NCBI RefSeq assembly: GCF_037975245.1 | Contig: NC_092576.1 | Location: 30,792,611-30,856,610, forward strand | Length of the DNA stretch: 64,000 nucleotides | Origin: Apostichopus japonicus | Taxonomy: Eukaryota; Echinodermata; Holothuroidea; Aspidochirotida; Stichopodidae | Direction: 5' to 3' | Part shown: positions 33,908 through 45,040 of the stretch, one piece after another | Numbering within the stretch: the first letter of the stretch is position 1 | How the letters are laid out: each line of letters opens with the position of its first letter | Notes under the pieces: model-generated | Told to the model about the DNA's origin: nothing | What the model saw: the letters and a program-made list of their open reading frames with translations, nothing else | Database searches by the model: none | Translations under genes and position numbers: made by a program

Positions 33908-36007
33908 TCAAAATTTCATCCGGGGTACGCCGTCCCGATAGTAGACGACGGGCTTGCGCCAGCGTCTACGAAAGGCAGTGTCGGGAAGCCGTGCATGGTC
34001 CGCCTCCATGCGCAACCTGATGTCACTCTGCACGAGGGGGACAACATCCTCTGCCCTCCAGACGTCCCCGTCGAAAACTAGGCGGCATCTGCTGTTCCAG
34101 ATGTGTCTCCTGATGACAGCGGCAAACAACAACAGCAGATCCCTAACCCAGGTTGGGCACACAGGGGGCAACAAACCATACAAAACAAAATCACTACTAA
34201 TGGCCCACTGTGTGCAACCAATAACACCAATAACGAAGGCGTGAAACCAACCCCACACCAACCGGACAAAGGGACACTCCAGCAAAAGGTGTTGCATAGT
34301 CTCGATGGCTTTACAGCCCACACGGGGACAAATCCCATCACCTAATCGCCACCTGACTAGGCGAAAATGGTTAGTGATGAGGACCCCATGTGCAATCCTC
34401 CACGCCAAGTCCCTGAGACGGCTATCTAGTGACTTGCAACACACAGACCGCCACACATCTGGAGAGATGGCGGTCCGGCAAGCCGACGGGCACACAGGCG
34501 CGAGCATTGAACGAAACAATGGTGGGTATAACACAGAGGGGGCCACGTTCAGCAGAACATGTGGCCCACCCTCTTCTTTGATTCTACGAAGAGAGTCACC
34601 AATCTGAGTATAGACCCCAGAAGGGCGTGTCGCCTTTGGCCGGTTATTGGAAAAGGATCCGGGCCAGTGGTGTCGAAAAAGAAACCCACCCCAGTACCTA
34701 ACAAAAAAAGCAAAGGGAAACGAAGGATTTTCAAAAGCAACAAAAACACCTTTCAAGAGGAGAAAGCGCAGTTTAGATGGTAGGTGGACCAAACCAAGCC
34801 CACCGCTCAAGGGGGTCTTATACAGAACGGTCCTTTTCACAAGGTTTGGTTTGCGCTTTCCCCAAATGAAATCAAAAATGATCCTCTCCAATCGCACCAA
34901 GGCATGATCCGGTGCGGCGATCACCGTACCAGGATACCAAAGGAGAGGAACAATAAACCTATTTACAACCGTAACCTTCCCAGGGAGGGAGAGCCACCTG
35001 TGACTGAATGTGTCGAGCCTTGCCTCCACCTGATCAGCCTTCTCGGCCCAAGTGGTGGCCTCCGGGGCACCATAACCTAGCCAGATGCCATTTACCTTGA
35101 TCATGACATCTGACCAAGTAGCATCGAACGGGAGAGATTGGCCGCGCCAACCTCCCAATCGCAGCCCTTTGGTCTTGGACTTGTTCAGTCTGGCACCAGT
35201 AGCCTCTTGGAAGGTGGTCAAAACCTTCGATAAAGGCTTGAAGGAGGCGAGGTCCGACACAATACAAGTGACGTCATCGGCATACTGCACGCATTTAACC
35301 CTAGCCCCACCCGGTACGTTGAAGGGTCGAAATCCAAAGCATCTGTCCAGCGAGGTACTAAGCGTTTCGCTGAAGAGAACATACAACCCTGACGGACTCC
35401 TCTTCGAACCGGGAAGGGACCAGAAGTTAATCCGTTAACAGTGACAATGCTTGTGACGTCCTTGTATAGTAACGAGACCCAACGAATATATACGGAGTTC
35501 AATCCGAAGGACTCTAAGGTTCTGAACAGGAAGTCGTGATCTACCATGTCAAAGGCCTTTTCCTGGTCCAGTGAGACCAGTGCACATGGCAAATCACGAA
35601 CTTTAACAAACTCGATCAAGTCCCTCATCAACCAGAGGTTATGTTGAATACACTTGCCTCGCACAGCACAAGTCTGGAGAGGACCTACAATATCCGGCAT
35701 GACGTCCGATAAGCGATTTCCTAATGCTTTGGCCAGGATTTTGTAGTCCACATTTAACAGCGTTATTGGACGCCTATTTCTAGGGTCCAAAGGGTCTCCT
35801 GACTTTGGGAGGAGAACAATATTTGCAACCCGCTGTGTTTGGCTCATGTAATTCAACTGGAAAGCGGTAGCGAACACATCTCTCAAGTCCCCACCGAGGA
35901 CCTCCCAGAAGGTCCTATAGAACTCTGCCGGGAGGCCATCGGGACCGGGGGACTTTCCCTTCTTCATCGCTGCTACCGCTGTCCAGAGCTCACCAACGGA
36001 GAGATTG
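33908..36007 (-). pseudogene. LINE A ORF2, reverse transcriptase and C-terminal part
   Basis: From 36007 the frame reads NLSVGELWTAVAAMKKGKSP and FYRTFWEVL, then PITLLNVDYKILAKAL (motif near 35750). SLDQEKAFDMVDH is RT motif A and RRGVRQGC motif B; here a deletion of roughly 13-16 bases removes the usual PLSPL and shifts the frame (about 35390). VQYADDVTC is motif C with the YADD catalytic pair, in the 492-codon frame ending at 33908. A C-terminal CxxxC-like stretch (RVGCKAIETMQHLLLECP) is typical of this group. The ORF ends YYRDGVPRMKF. It copies element RNA at the nicked target. Confidence 0.9.
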
Positions 36008-36069
36008 GAGCCCAAGCTATCATTTTTGGTTCCTTGCTTTAGCAAAAGGAACCTATGCAGTCAGGTTGG

Positions 36070-36130
36070 CGTGTGTGTGTATGTATGTATGTATGTATGT
36101 ATGTATGTATGTGTGTATGTGCGTGTGTGT
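36070..36130. repeat. GTAT/GT microsatellite
   Basis: A GTGTGTGT run, then about eight GTAT units, then GTGTGT. It lies just inside the left end of the nested element. Confidence 0.95.
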
Positions 36131-36239
36131 GTCTGTGACACTTGCTTGGGTACGCTCTATCTCAATAAGGGAATGTTGGATTGAGGCCAAACTTGGACTA
36201 TAGATCCGCCATATGGAGAAGGTGTGCCCTATTGTTTCT

Positions 36240-39200
36240 GGTGCCCACAAAGGTCACCAAAGGTCAGTTATGGTCCAAAAACCGAAAATATTAAAACTGC
36301 AATAACTCCCAGTGCCAATGTGTGACAAGATTGATATTTTGGGACAAGTTGTGAACTGGTTAGGGGAGCATTTTCAAACTTAACGGTCATGTGATCCGAG
36401 GTCACCAAAGGTCAATTAATGATAAAAAACTAGTATTTTTGCGATAACTTGAGAACGAAATGTCCGTTAGGGTTGAGAGTTGCTTCAATGTTATTCAATT
36501 GTCGACCTGCATCTGGGTGACCCTTGACCTCAATTTGACCTCTGGTGACCTTTACGTGTTTTTGTGGATTTTTACAGTTTTGATGCTATTTTCAGATGTC
36601 AAAGGTACCTTCTGTTCATAAATGTCAATAGGTTGACCCCGTGTGACCTTTATGTGCGAAGTTATATGGGGTCAAAGTTTTTCGGTCAGAGTTAGGATGG
36701 TTGTACAGACTTGTCGTTTTGTTTTTTGGAATCAGGAGATTAAACTACATCTGAATACAAGGTCAAAAGGTCAAAGGTCACATTAGAAAAAATGTGCTAA
36801 TTTTGGGAGGAAACGAGCAAAAAAGGAAATGTTTGGTTTTGATGCTAGATTTGGATATCAAAGGTACCTTCCGATCAAAAATGTCAATTGGTTGACACCC
36901 GTGTGACCTTCGTGTGCGAAGTTATACGAGGTCAAAGTTCATTTTCAGACATTTAATGCAATAACTCCCAGTTCCAAGGTGTGACATGGTTGATATTTTT
37001 GGACAAGTTGCAAATGGTATAGGGAAATATTTTCAAACTTAACGGTCATGTGATCCGAGGTCACCAAAGGTCAATTAATGTTAAAAAACTAGTATTTTTG
37101 GGGCAGAAAATGGGCAAAGAAAAAATGTTTGAATTTGTATAGTTTGATGCTCTAATTTAGGTCTCATCAATCAAAAATGTCAATAAGTTGACCCAAGGTG
37201 ACCTTTGTATGTTAAGTTATATGAGGTCAAAGTTAATTTTCAGACATTTAGTGTAATAACTCCCAGTGCCAAGGTGTTACACAGTTGATATTTTGAGACA
37301 AGTTGCAAATGGTATAGGGGAATATTTTCAAACTTAAGGGTCATGTGATCCGAGGTCACCAAAGGTCAATTAATGATAAAAAACTAGTATTTTTGCGATA
37401 ACTTGAGAACAAATTGTCCGTTAGGGTTGGGAGTTGCTTCAATGTAATCCAATTGCCGACCCGCATCTGGGTGACCCTTGACCTCAATTTGACCTCTGGT
37501 GACCTTTTCGTGTTTTGTGGATTTTTACAGTTTCGATGCTATTTTCAGATGTTAAAGGTACCTTCTGATCATAAATGTCCATAGGTTGACCCCCATGTGA
37601 CCTTCGTGTGCGAAGTTATATGAGGTCAAAGTTAATTTTCAGACATTTAGTGTAATAACTCCCAGTGCCAAGGTGTTACACAGTTGATATTTTGAGACAA
37701 GTTGCAAATGGTATAGGGGAATATTTTCAAACTTAAGGGTCATGTGATCCGAGGTCACCAAAGGTCAATTAATGATAAAAAACTAGTATTTTTGCGATAA
37801 CTTGAGAACAAATTGTCCGTTAGGGTTGGGAGTTGCTTCAATGTAATCCAATTGCCGACCCGCATCTGGGTGACCCTTGACCTCAATTTGACCTCTGGTG
37901 ACCTTTTCGTGTTTTGTGGATTTTTACAGTTTCGATGCTATTTTCAGATGTTAAAGGTACCTTCTGATCATAAATGTCCATAGGTTGACCCCCATGTGAC
38001 CTTCGTGTGCGAAGTTATATGAGGTCAAAGTTAATTTTCAGACATTTAATGCAATAACTCCCAGTTCCAAGTTGTGACAAGGTTGATATTTTTGGAGTAG
38101 TTGCAAATGGTATAGGGGAATATTTTCAAACTTAAGGGTCATGTGATCCGAGGTTACCAAAGGTCAATTAATGATAAAAAACTAGTATTTTTGGGGCAGA
38201 AAATGGGCAAAGAAAAAATGTTTGAATTTGTATAGTTTGATGCTCTAATTTAGGTCTCATCAATCAAAAATGTCAATAAGTTGACCCAAGGTGACCTTTG
38301 TATGTTAAGTTATATGAGGTCAAAGTTAATTTTCAGACATTTAGTGTAATAACTCCCAGTGCCAAGGTGTTACACAGTTGATATTTTGAGACAAGTTGCA
38401 AATGGTATAGGGGAATATTTTCAAACTTAAGGGTCATGTGATCCGAGGTCACCAAAGGTCAATTAATGATAAAAAACTAGTATTTTTGCGATAACTTGAG
38501 AACAAATTGTCCGTTAGGGTTGGGAGTTGCTTCAATGTAATCCAATTGCCGACCCGCATCTGGGTGACCCTTGACCTCAATTTGACCTCTGGTGACCTTT
38601 TCGTGTTTTGTGGATTTTTACAGTTTCGATGCTATTTTCAGATGTTAAAGGTACCTTCTGATCATAAATGTCCATAGGTTGACCCCCATGTGACCTTCGT
38701 GTGCGAAGTTATATGAGGTCAAAGTTAATTTTCAGACATTTAATGCAATAACTCCCAGTTCCAAGTTGTGACAAGGTTGATATTTTTGGAGTAGTTGCAA
38801 ATGGTATAGGGGAATATTTTCAAACTTAAGGGTCATGTGATCCGAGGTTACCAAAGGTCAATTAATGATAAAAAACTAGTATTTTTGCGATAACTTGAGA
38901 ACAAATTGTCCGTTAGGGTTGGGAGTTGCTTCAATGTATTCCAATTGTCGACCCGCATCTGGATGACCCTTGACCTCAATTTGACCTCTGGTGACCTTTT
39001 CGTGTTTTGTGGATTTTTACAGTTTCGATGCTATTTTCAGATGTTAAAGGTACCTTCTGATCATAAATGTCAATGGGTTGACCCCCATGTGACCTTCGTG
39101 TGCGAAGTTATATGAGGTCAAAGTTAATTTTCACACATTTAATGCAATAACTCCCAGTGCCAAGGTGTGACAAGGTTTATTTTTTTGGACAAGTTGCAAA

Positions 39201-39560
39201 TGGTATAGGGGAATATTTTCAAACTTAACGGTCATGTGGTCCAACGTCACCAAAGGTCAGCTAATGTTAAAAAAGTAGTATTTTGGGGGGAGAAAATGGG
39301 CAAGAAAAAATGTTTGAATTTTTACAGTTATGCTCTATTTAGGTCTCACCTTTCAAAAATCAAAAATGTCAATTGGTTGACCTTCGGGTGACCTTTGTGT
39401 GTGAAGTTATGTATACAAGTTCAAAGTTAATTTTTTTTAATTTAATGCAATTAAATCTCAATGCCAAGGTGTGACATGGTTGATATTTTGGGACAAGTTG
39501 TGAACGGGGTGGTGGAACATTTTGAAACTTAAAGGTCATGTCATCTGAGGTCACCAATGT
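36240..39560. repeat. AGGTCA-rich satellite with higher-order structure
   Basis: The anchor GTGATCCGAGG (or its variant) recurs at 36391, 37050, 37345, 37744, 38143, 38438, 38837 and 39236, with a diverged one near 39540. Spacings are 659, 295, 399, 399, 295, 399, 399 and about 304. Thus 295-, 399- and 399-bp monomers form a 1,093-bp higher-order unit present twice (37050-38142 and 38143-39235), nearly identical as read. Monomers carry many GGTCA/TGACC half-sites. Confidence 0.9.
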
Positions 39561-39818
39561 TATCATATCTGTTGACACGCTTGTAGGTCTCTTATATTTC
39601 TTACATTTTCGACGCCATATTTAGATCTCAAAAGTGCCTTTTGATCCAAAATCCAATCACATTTTGTGATCACAAAAGTGTTGGCTATAGTGTTGGTTAC
39701 TTTATGGGAACATGTAGGACCACAATTACTTGGACTATTTGAGCCCAATCTTGCTTGATAATATTATGTGTATTGTCATATACCCCAAGCAAGGAACCAC
39801 AGTGCCCTTGGGCTCTTG

Positions 39819-41105
39819 TTACTCTCAGGGGGGGCCTTGTCTATACCAGACAACAAGTCCTCCTGGAGATCCTCGCTAACAGCAGCCCTGGAGTACAGGT
39901 TCGAAAAGAACGACCCAAATACCCCTAGGACTGCCTGCGGGCTCTCCACGACGACCCCACCAGGATGACACACTGCCCTTATTCTGCGGTCAACCACAGA
40001 CTTGGTGTCGTCCTGGTAAAAACGAATAGTGGGCTTCTCGTCCGCTTCAACAAACTGGATTCTGGCACGCACTCGGGCTCCGTGCAGTTTCTCATCGAGA
40101 AACACTCCGAGTGCATGCAGATCAGACGATGAACCATCCCTTGCTCTATTGCACAAGGAATGGAAACTTGAATCTCCGTTGGTGAGCTCTCTCAACACAA
40201 TACCTTATTGCGAACTGCTTGATGAGGGACTTGACCTCGTCCCACCAGACTAACGCATTGGGAAAAGCAGGCTTGAGGGACTGCCATCCTCTGTACTTCT
40301 CGACAAATTGCTCCTTGAAGTTTTGCTCTTTAACAATTTCCGTGTTCAGCCGCCAAAGTCCCTTCTCCACATGAAAGGACTCCGGCAGCTGCAAGCGCAA
40401 AACAACAGCGTCATGATCAGATAAAGGACATGAAATAATCGAGCACCGAGATCGAGGAAACTTGCGCGGGGCATAAAACCTGTCGAGTCTGGATGAAACT
40501 GTTCCATCTGGTTTATGCCACGTACAAGTAACCACCTGGGGATTTTGGGACCTCCAAACATCCACAAGATCTCGGTGCTTGACAAACAAGCCTAGCTCAA
40601 TCATGCCGGTGGTACAATTGGGGGACTCTTTCCTCGAACGTCTATCTAACGCAGAGTGAGGGACACAGTTAAAGTCCCCCCCAAGGATACAATTTGCCTT
40701 ACCCGGTACAAAGGATGGCAACACCGTGAAGAAATTTTTCCTACATGCTGGCCGGTTGGGGGCATACACATTGCAAACAACCAACTCACCCCGCGTGAGC
40801 CTTAAGTGTATGCACACCACCCGACCTTCATGGTCTTTCTCCACTTTTCCCACACAATGACACAGTTTTGGGGACACCAAAATTACAGTCCCGCAAGATG
40901 CCCCTGATCCAAAGGAGGCATAAAGGCCTCCTCCCCACTCCAAGGACCAAAGATGAACATCACTCTCACAAGATATGTGGGTCTCTTGCAAAAGGACCAC
41001 ATCCACTTGGAGCAACTTGCAGAACTGTAAAATCCGTCGCCTTTTTGGGGTACCCCTCATCCCATTCACATTAAGGGTGACGAGGGATAAGGTGTCTGGT
41101 GTCAT
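39819..41105 (-). pseudogene. LINE A ORF2, endonuclease part
   Basis: Start ATG at 41105 (MTPDTLSLVTLNVNGMRG). The endonuclease nicks target DNA. Key residues are visible: Asn in LNVNG, Glu in QETHI, NVYAPNRP, GGDFNCVPHSALDR, and SDHDAVVLRL near 40410. A frame change near 40190 leads to the linker (LCNRARDGSSSDLHALGV and LHGARVRARI) that runs to the nested element at 39818. The start ATGA overlaps the ORF1 stop codon TGA. Confidence 0.9.
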
Positions 41106-42382
41106 AACCTGCGATGTTTTCCCAATACGGCTCTTTTCAGGCCCTTAGTGGTGTTTCCCCTTTTCCTACGACCTAGCAGACCTCTTAGCTCCTCGTCACA
41201 AGGAACAGGAGGTCCACTAGCGACCATCGTGTCCGGTATAGTGGAAGCGACTGCGGGCAGGGTGGAAGGGCCGCTCGAGTCAGTGAGATCAGTGGCGTGT
41301 TTTGTCTCATCAAACCAATCGGAGGACTCCTTAGCCACAACTACTAAGGCTGTAGTGCTGTCCTCCATTGGCGAGTCAGAATCTGGGCCACTTAATGTCT
41401 CTTGGGCCGGTTGACTCGAGGGCCGACTAGTGTCACCGATAGCGGGCGCAGCTACCGGTGAACCAGTGCAAGCGGCATCCTGCTCCGCATGCCACTCCGC
41501 TAATACCATCTCCGCCGTTTTGTCCTGCTCCGCCTTAGTGGGCAGGCTGGCAGTCTCGGCCGGAGCGGCAACTTCCTCCAGGGACGAGGTGGAACACGAA
41601 GGGGAGTTGAAAACCTCCACCGGGGCGCTAGTGTCGGACACTGGGGCGATGAGAGGAGCATCAGGTGATACGGTTTGAAAGGCCGGGACGGGGACCGCTT
41701 CAACCACGCCCGTAGCCACTCTCGCGGCGTATGAGCGGTCTGGGCATAAACGAGCGAGATGGCCCGTTTTCCCACACGAGTTACATACGATATCCCCTTT
41801 ACACTCAGCCAGGGTATGCCCAACCTGTAAACAGCGGCTACACCGCTTGTTCGGGCACAACCTGGCCTCATGCCCTTCCAGCCCACACCTCCAACAAGTG
41901 CGAGGCTGGCCCGGGTATGCAACGTGGGCCCTGTGCCCATTAGCCCACAAGGTAGAGGGGATATCGGACTTGAGTTGTAATCTAACTCGTCTGGTCCCGG
42001 TCTTTACACCCTTACATTCAAGGAATTCCGGCTCCTCGTAGCCGGTTACTTTCCCAAAACGCCCCAGTGTCCGCACAACAACCTGTTCAGACATGTCCAG
42101 AGGGAGATGGAGGACTGTCACCCACACCGAACTGTCGTACGGTGTGACCTTCAGTCCCTCGACTCCCTCCAACACATGGACGCCTCGGACGCGGGCAGCC
42201 TCCGAGGTAAAACGAACATCAAAACAATTCATACCCCGGAGAGGTTTACGCTGAAGCGCGTCAACCTCTCCAGGGACTTTTAAACCAACAGAACGCAAAA
42301 CTGAAAAAACTTGTCCGGGGACGACCTTAGCCTCCCCCGAAAAACTCAACAATACGATTTTGCTGTCACGGCGAGCCGCCAT
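41102..42382 (-). CDS. LINE A ORF1, CCHC zinc-knuckle nucleic-acid-binding protein
   Basis: The start is taken at ATG 42382 (MAARRDSKIVLLSFSGEA) because the second LINE's ORF1 begins with the equivalent MASRRDSKIV, although the frame opens ten codons earlier. It encodes about 426 codons. The middle has three CCHC-type knuckles in a row (CWRCGLEGHEARLCP, CSRCLQVGHTLAEC, CNSCGKTGHLARLCP). A Pro/Ser/Glu-rich tail and a basic end (RRKRGNTTKGLKR) follow. ORF1 proteins coat element RNA. This frame is intact, unlike ORF2, and it stops at TGA overlapping the ORF2 start. Confidence 0.88.
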   Translation of the reverse strand: MAARRDSKIVLLSFSGEAKVVPGQVFSVLRSVGLKVPGEVDALQRKPLRGMNCFDVRFTSEAARVRGVHVLEGVEGLKVTPYDSSVWVTVLHLPLDMSEQVVVRTLGRFGKVTGYEEPEFLECKGVKTGTRRVRLQLKSDIPSTLWANGHRAHVAYPGQPRTCWRCGLEGHEARLCPNKRCSRCLQVGHTLAECKGDIVCNSCGKTGHLARLCPDRSYAARVATGVVEAVPVPAFQTVSPDAPLIAPVSDTSAPVEVFNSPSCSTSSLEEVAAPAETASLPTKAEQDKTAEMVLAEWHAEQDAACTGSPVAAPAIGDTSRPSSQPAQETLSGPDSDSPMEDSTTALVVVAKESSDWFDETKHATDLTDSSGPSTLPAVASTIPDTMVASGPPVPCDEELRGLLGRRKRGNTTKGLKRAVLGKHRRL

Positions 42383-42572
42383 GACAGCTAGGGGTGTGGC
42401 AAAGCCACGCACCTATACAAAAACCAAAACGAAGCAAACCCAAAACACACAAACTACACTAACACAAACTGCAAACTAAGGAAAGGCCAACGTAAAAACA
42501 CAAAAAGGTGTGGTCAACGAAAAGTGGAGAGCAGCCGAAAACACGTCCGCACTCCACGAGGCCATGTCTATG

Positions 42573-44600
42573 GGGATGATCAAATACTATATGGATTTCA
42601 CTGGCTTTAAAATGATGGAATGATTTTTGAACCCAACGTCTGTACAAAAAACTTGCATACTCACCAAAAGTACCATGAACCCTTAGGGGGGACAGTTAAT
42701 CAAAAACATCCCTTCAACTATGTAACAAGTATTTGCTTCAGTGCATGCAGATGTGATAGTTGTGCTGAATGATAGTGGGTATCTATTCTGAAACTCATTA
42801 GCTGAGCTTGCCTTTGAAGCTTTAATGAGTAACTGGTCAGGAGTACAAATTGCACGAGGAAGACACAAACTGCAGAAGGTTTTGGACTGGTTGATTACAC
42901 GATTTTAAAAAGGCAATTTGCCTACGAAGGGATGCAATTTGCATTTTTTTATCCTTAAGCTCTATTTTTTGCTTGTACACAGTCTTCTTCTTCAAGGTAA
43001 AGGTCTTTAAATTCCTTCTTGAACGTTTGGGTGGTTTTTGTCCTGATGTATTGAGAACAACGCAACTAATGAAAGCATTCAAATCTACCTCACCCTTTTC
43101 ATAAAATGTCTTCAAGTCATTAGACACGGCAGTAGTAGCAACTTCTCCTGTAAAAATATGGCAAACACTATCTGGTGTAGTTGTTGCACGAAACAAGTTT
43201 GATTCATTTTTCAATGTAAAGTTTGACATTGTCTTCAGTTAGTTTGAATGAAGAATGAGAGTCGTTTTCATCCATACGGTCTTTTGACATGGTCACTTCA
43301 GATTTGAATGTTTTCATTAGTTGCGCTCTATATGGAAGGTAGTGGACAAGACGGGATAGACTTCCCATACCAGTGGTAGTCATGGACATCTTTACCTCTT
43401 TATTAATAAACATTTCATGGGCTTCGCCGAAAGCAACACAACACCCATTCCTACCTGTGACACTTACAGAAAAACCATCCTTTTGAAAATATTGAAGAAT
43501 GTCTGGTGGGTATTGTTTCATAGCTGCCATGTGAAATGGAACTAGTTTTAGGTATGTGGGGCGATCCATGGCATGAAATATTGGAGTTAAGTTTCTCACA
43601 GAAATATTCCTTAAATCAAATTGTCTCAGCCTCATGGCAAGGAACAAAGTAACATAATGGGACATATCCCTATGGATAAAATCATGCCAAAATTGTGAAG
43701 TAGCATCAGCTTGTCCCTTAATCTCAAAAAATTTCATGAATGAAGATAAGTTGGCTTCTTCATTACTGTTGACATTTTGTGAACAGAACATTGCAATTTG
43801 CTCCCTACATCAGAAAGATGTGTGTTTTCCTGAAGCCAGAAGCAGATGCAACAGCCACATGTGTTGCACCTTTATGGAGTACACTTAATAATTGTCTGAG
43901 ACCTGCATCAAGATATATTTTCATAAGGGGGGCTTGAATATTCTTAAGCAAATGCCACTCTCCCAAGTAAGGTAGTAACCAGTTTAAGTCCTCACCATAC
44001 ACTCTCTTAGCTTCAAGCAAATATTCATAAGTTTTGGCATCACCAGCTACAACTAGATGGCTGATATGCTTACCTATTCCATGTTTTTCATGAAGGATGT
44101 CTAGAACATGCCAAATTGTCTCAGCATTATCAGCTGGTTCAGCCAAAATACTTGTAAAATGTACTTGTGACTGCTGCGTGTCAGATGGAAAAAAACTGGC
44201 CTACAGCTGCTTTAAAGCCCGGGAGAGTAACTTTCATGTTTTCATTGAAACAAAAACTTTGTGAACATATACAAAAATACTTTCTGTTTCATTTCACACA
44301 GCACATGTTTCTCTGACTCTGATGGATGAAATGAATTAATAGTTAAGGTCTGAGGAACACGAGAATACAGGGTTGCTGGAGGGGGGTGATGAGGAAGGTG
44401 AGATGATCCTTTATGGTAATCATGTAAAGTTAGTGGATCAATTAGTCTTGAACCCCAAGGAACAGATGCATTAGTCGGAGTGGATGATTGGGTGTCCTTG
44501 AATGTTGAAAATGGCTCAACTGCTTGAACTGATGTACCATGGAAACCCCTGTCTTGATTTGTTGCACTAACTGCGGCAAAACTAGAGCTCCTGTCAATGT
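42573..44600 (-). pseudogene. Middle part of the CXC-family gene, right of the LINE
   Basis: From right to left the frames give GFHGTSVQAVEPF (about 44530), then ISHLVVAGDAKTYEYL, NWLLPYLGEWHLLKN and GFRKTHIFLM (43805-44146). Next come SQFWHDFIHRDMSHYVTLFL, RQFDLRNISVRNL, FHAMDRPTYLKLVPFHM and AFGEAHEMFINKEVK (43204-43791). A Lys-rich coiled-coil-like segment follows (42837-43229), then GTFGEYASFLYRRWVQKS and IHIVFDHPHRHG ending at the LINE insertion. The GDAKTY...GEWH segment recalls DUF6589-type transposase-like domains. The parts lie in three frames (breaks near 43800, 43210, 42850 and a C-run at 42690), so the gene is decayed. Confidence 0.75.
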
Positions 44601-45040
44601 TGTGAACAGATGCAATTTCAAAGTTTTTTTTTAAAGAACAAAGGGCTTTTTGGACATTTCTTCCAGTGCAACAGAGGTCTGAAACCTTTGGTAGGTAGAC
44701 TTACTCACAGTTATACCAAATGCAGACAACATCTGAAATAATGTTGATGATGATGATGAAAATCTTATCTACTATATCAGCTATAGCGATGTGAACAGGA
44801 GTATAACATTGGTCGTTAGCAGTGTTAAGATATGTTAAACAAATGAAAAGGCGCCTCAGTGTTTTTTTTTATGATGTACAGTGTCTGATGGATGAAGTTG
44901 AAAAAGGTAGTGGTGTTCCCAGCTAAAATCAGCCCTCTTAGAAAGCTCCTTGTTCTCTACAACTGACAGAGTACTACGGAGAACAAAGTTCCCCAGAAAT
45001 GGAGGCATCTTTCCAATTTCTGTCATAGTTGATAAAGCTG

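Larger units (their letters stand above)
36008..39815. mobile_element. Inverted-repeat element nested in LINE A, 3-bp target duplication
   Basis: The left end is GAGCCCAAG (36008-36016) and then GGTTCCTTGCTT (36028-36039). The right end is their reverse complement in mirror order (AAGCAAGGAACC at 39787-39798, CTTGGGCTC at 39807-39815). TTG flanks it at 36005-36007 and 39816-39818. Removing the element and one TTG joins the LINE reading frame without a break (APPESN joined to NLSVGELW). It contains no transposase; it holds a TATG microsatellite and a tandem-repeat array. A 3-bp duplication fits Harbinger or CACTA groups; the superfamily is not determined. Confidence 0.85.
33638..42557 (-). mobile_element. 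Full-length Tx1-like LINE (subfamily A) with 15-bp target duplication
   Basis: The direct repeat GAGGCCATGTCTATG lies at 33623-33637 and 42558-42572, exactly outside the element. The 3' end on the minus strand is GCACGTAAAAAG and the 5' end lies beside CACGTCCGCACTCCACGA. It has two ORFs, ORF1 with CCHC knuckles and ORF2 with EEP endonuclease and RT, as in the Tx1 branch of the L1 group. Without the nested insert (36008-39815 plus one 3-bp duplication) it is about 5.1 kb. ORF2 is disabled by a frameshift near 40190, the nested insert and a small deletion near 35390. It landed in the CXC-family gene. Confidence 0.92.

Noticed and set aside
34103-35438. Several plus-strand frames of 74-117 codons
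   Set aside because: Antisense to the LINE A reverse transcriptase frame, which has all RT motifs.
36053-36250. 65-codon minus-strand frame with THIHTYIHTYIHT
   Set aside because: Translation of the GTAT microsatellite.
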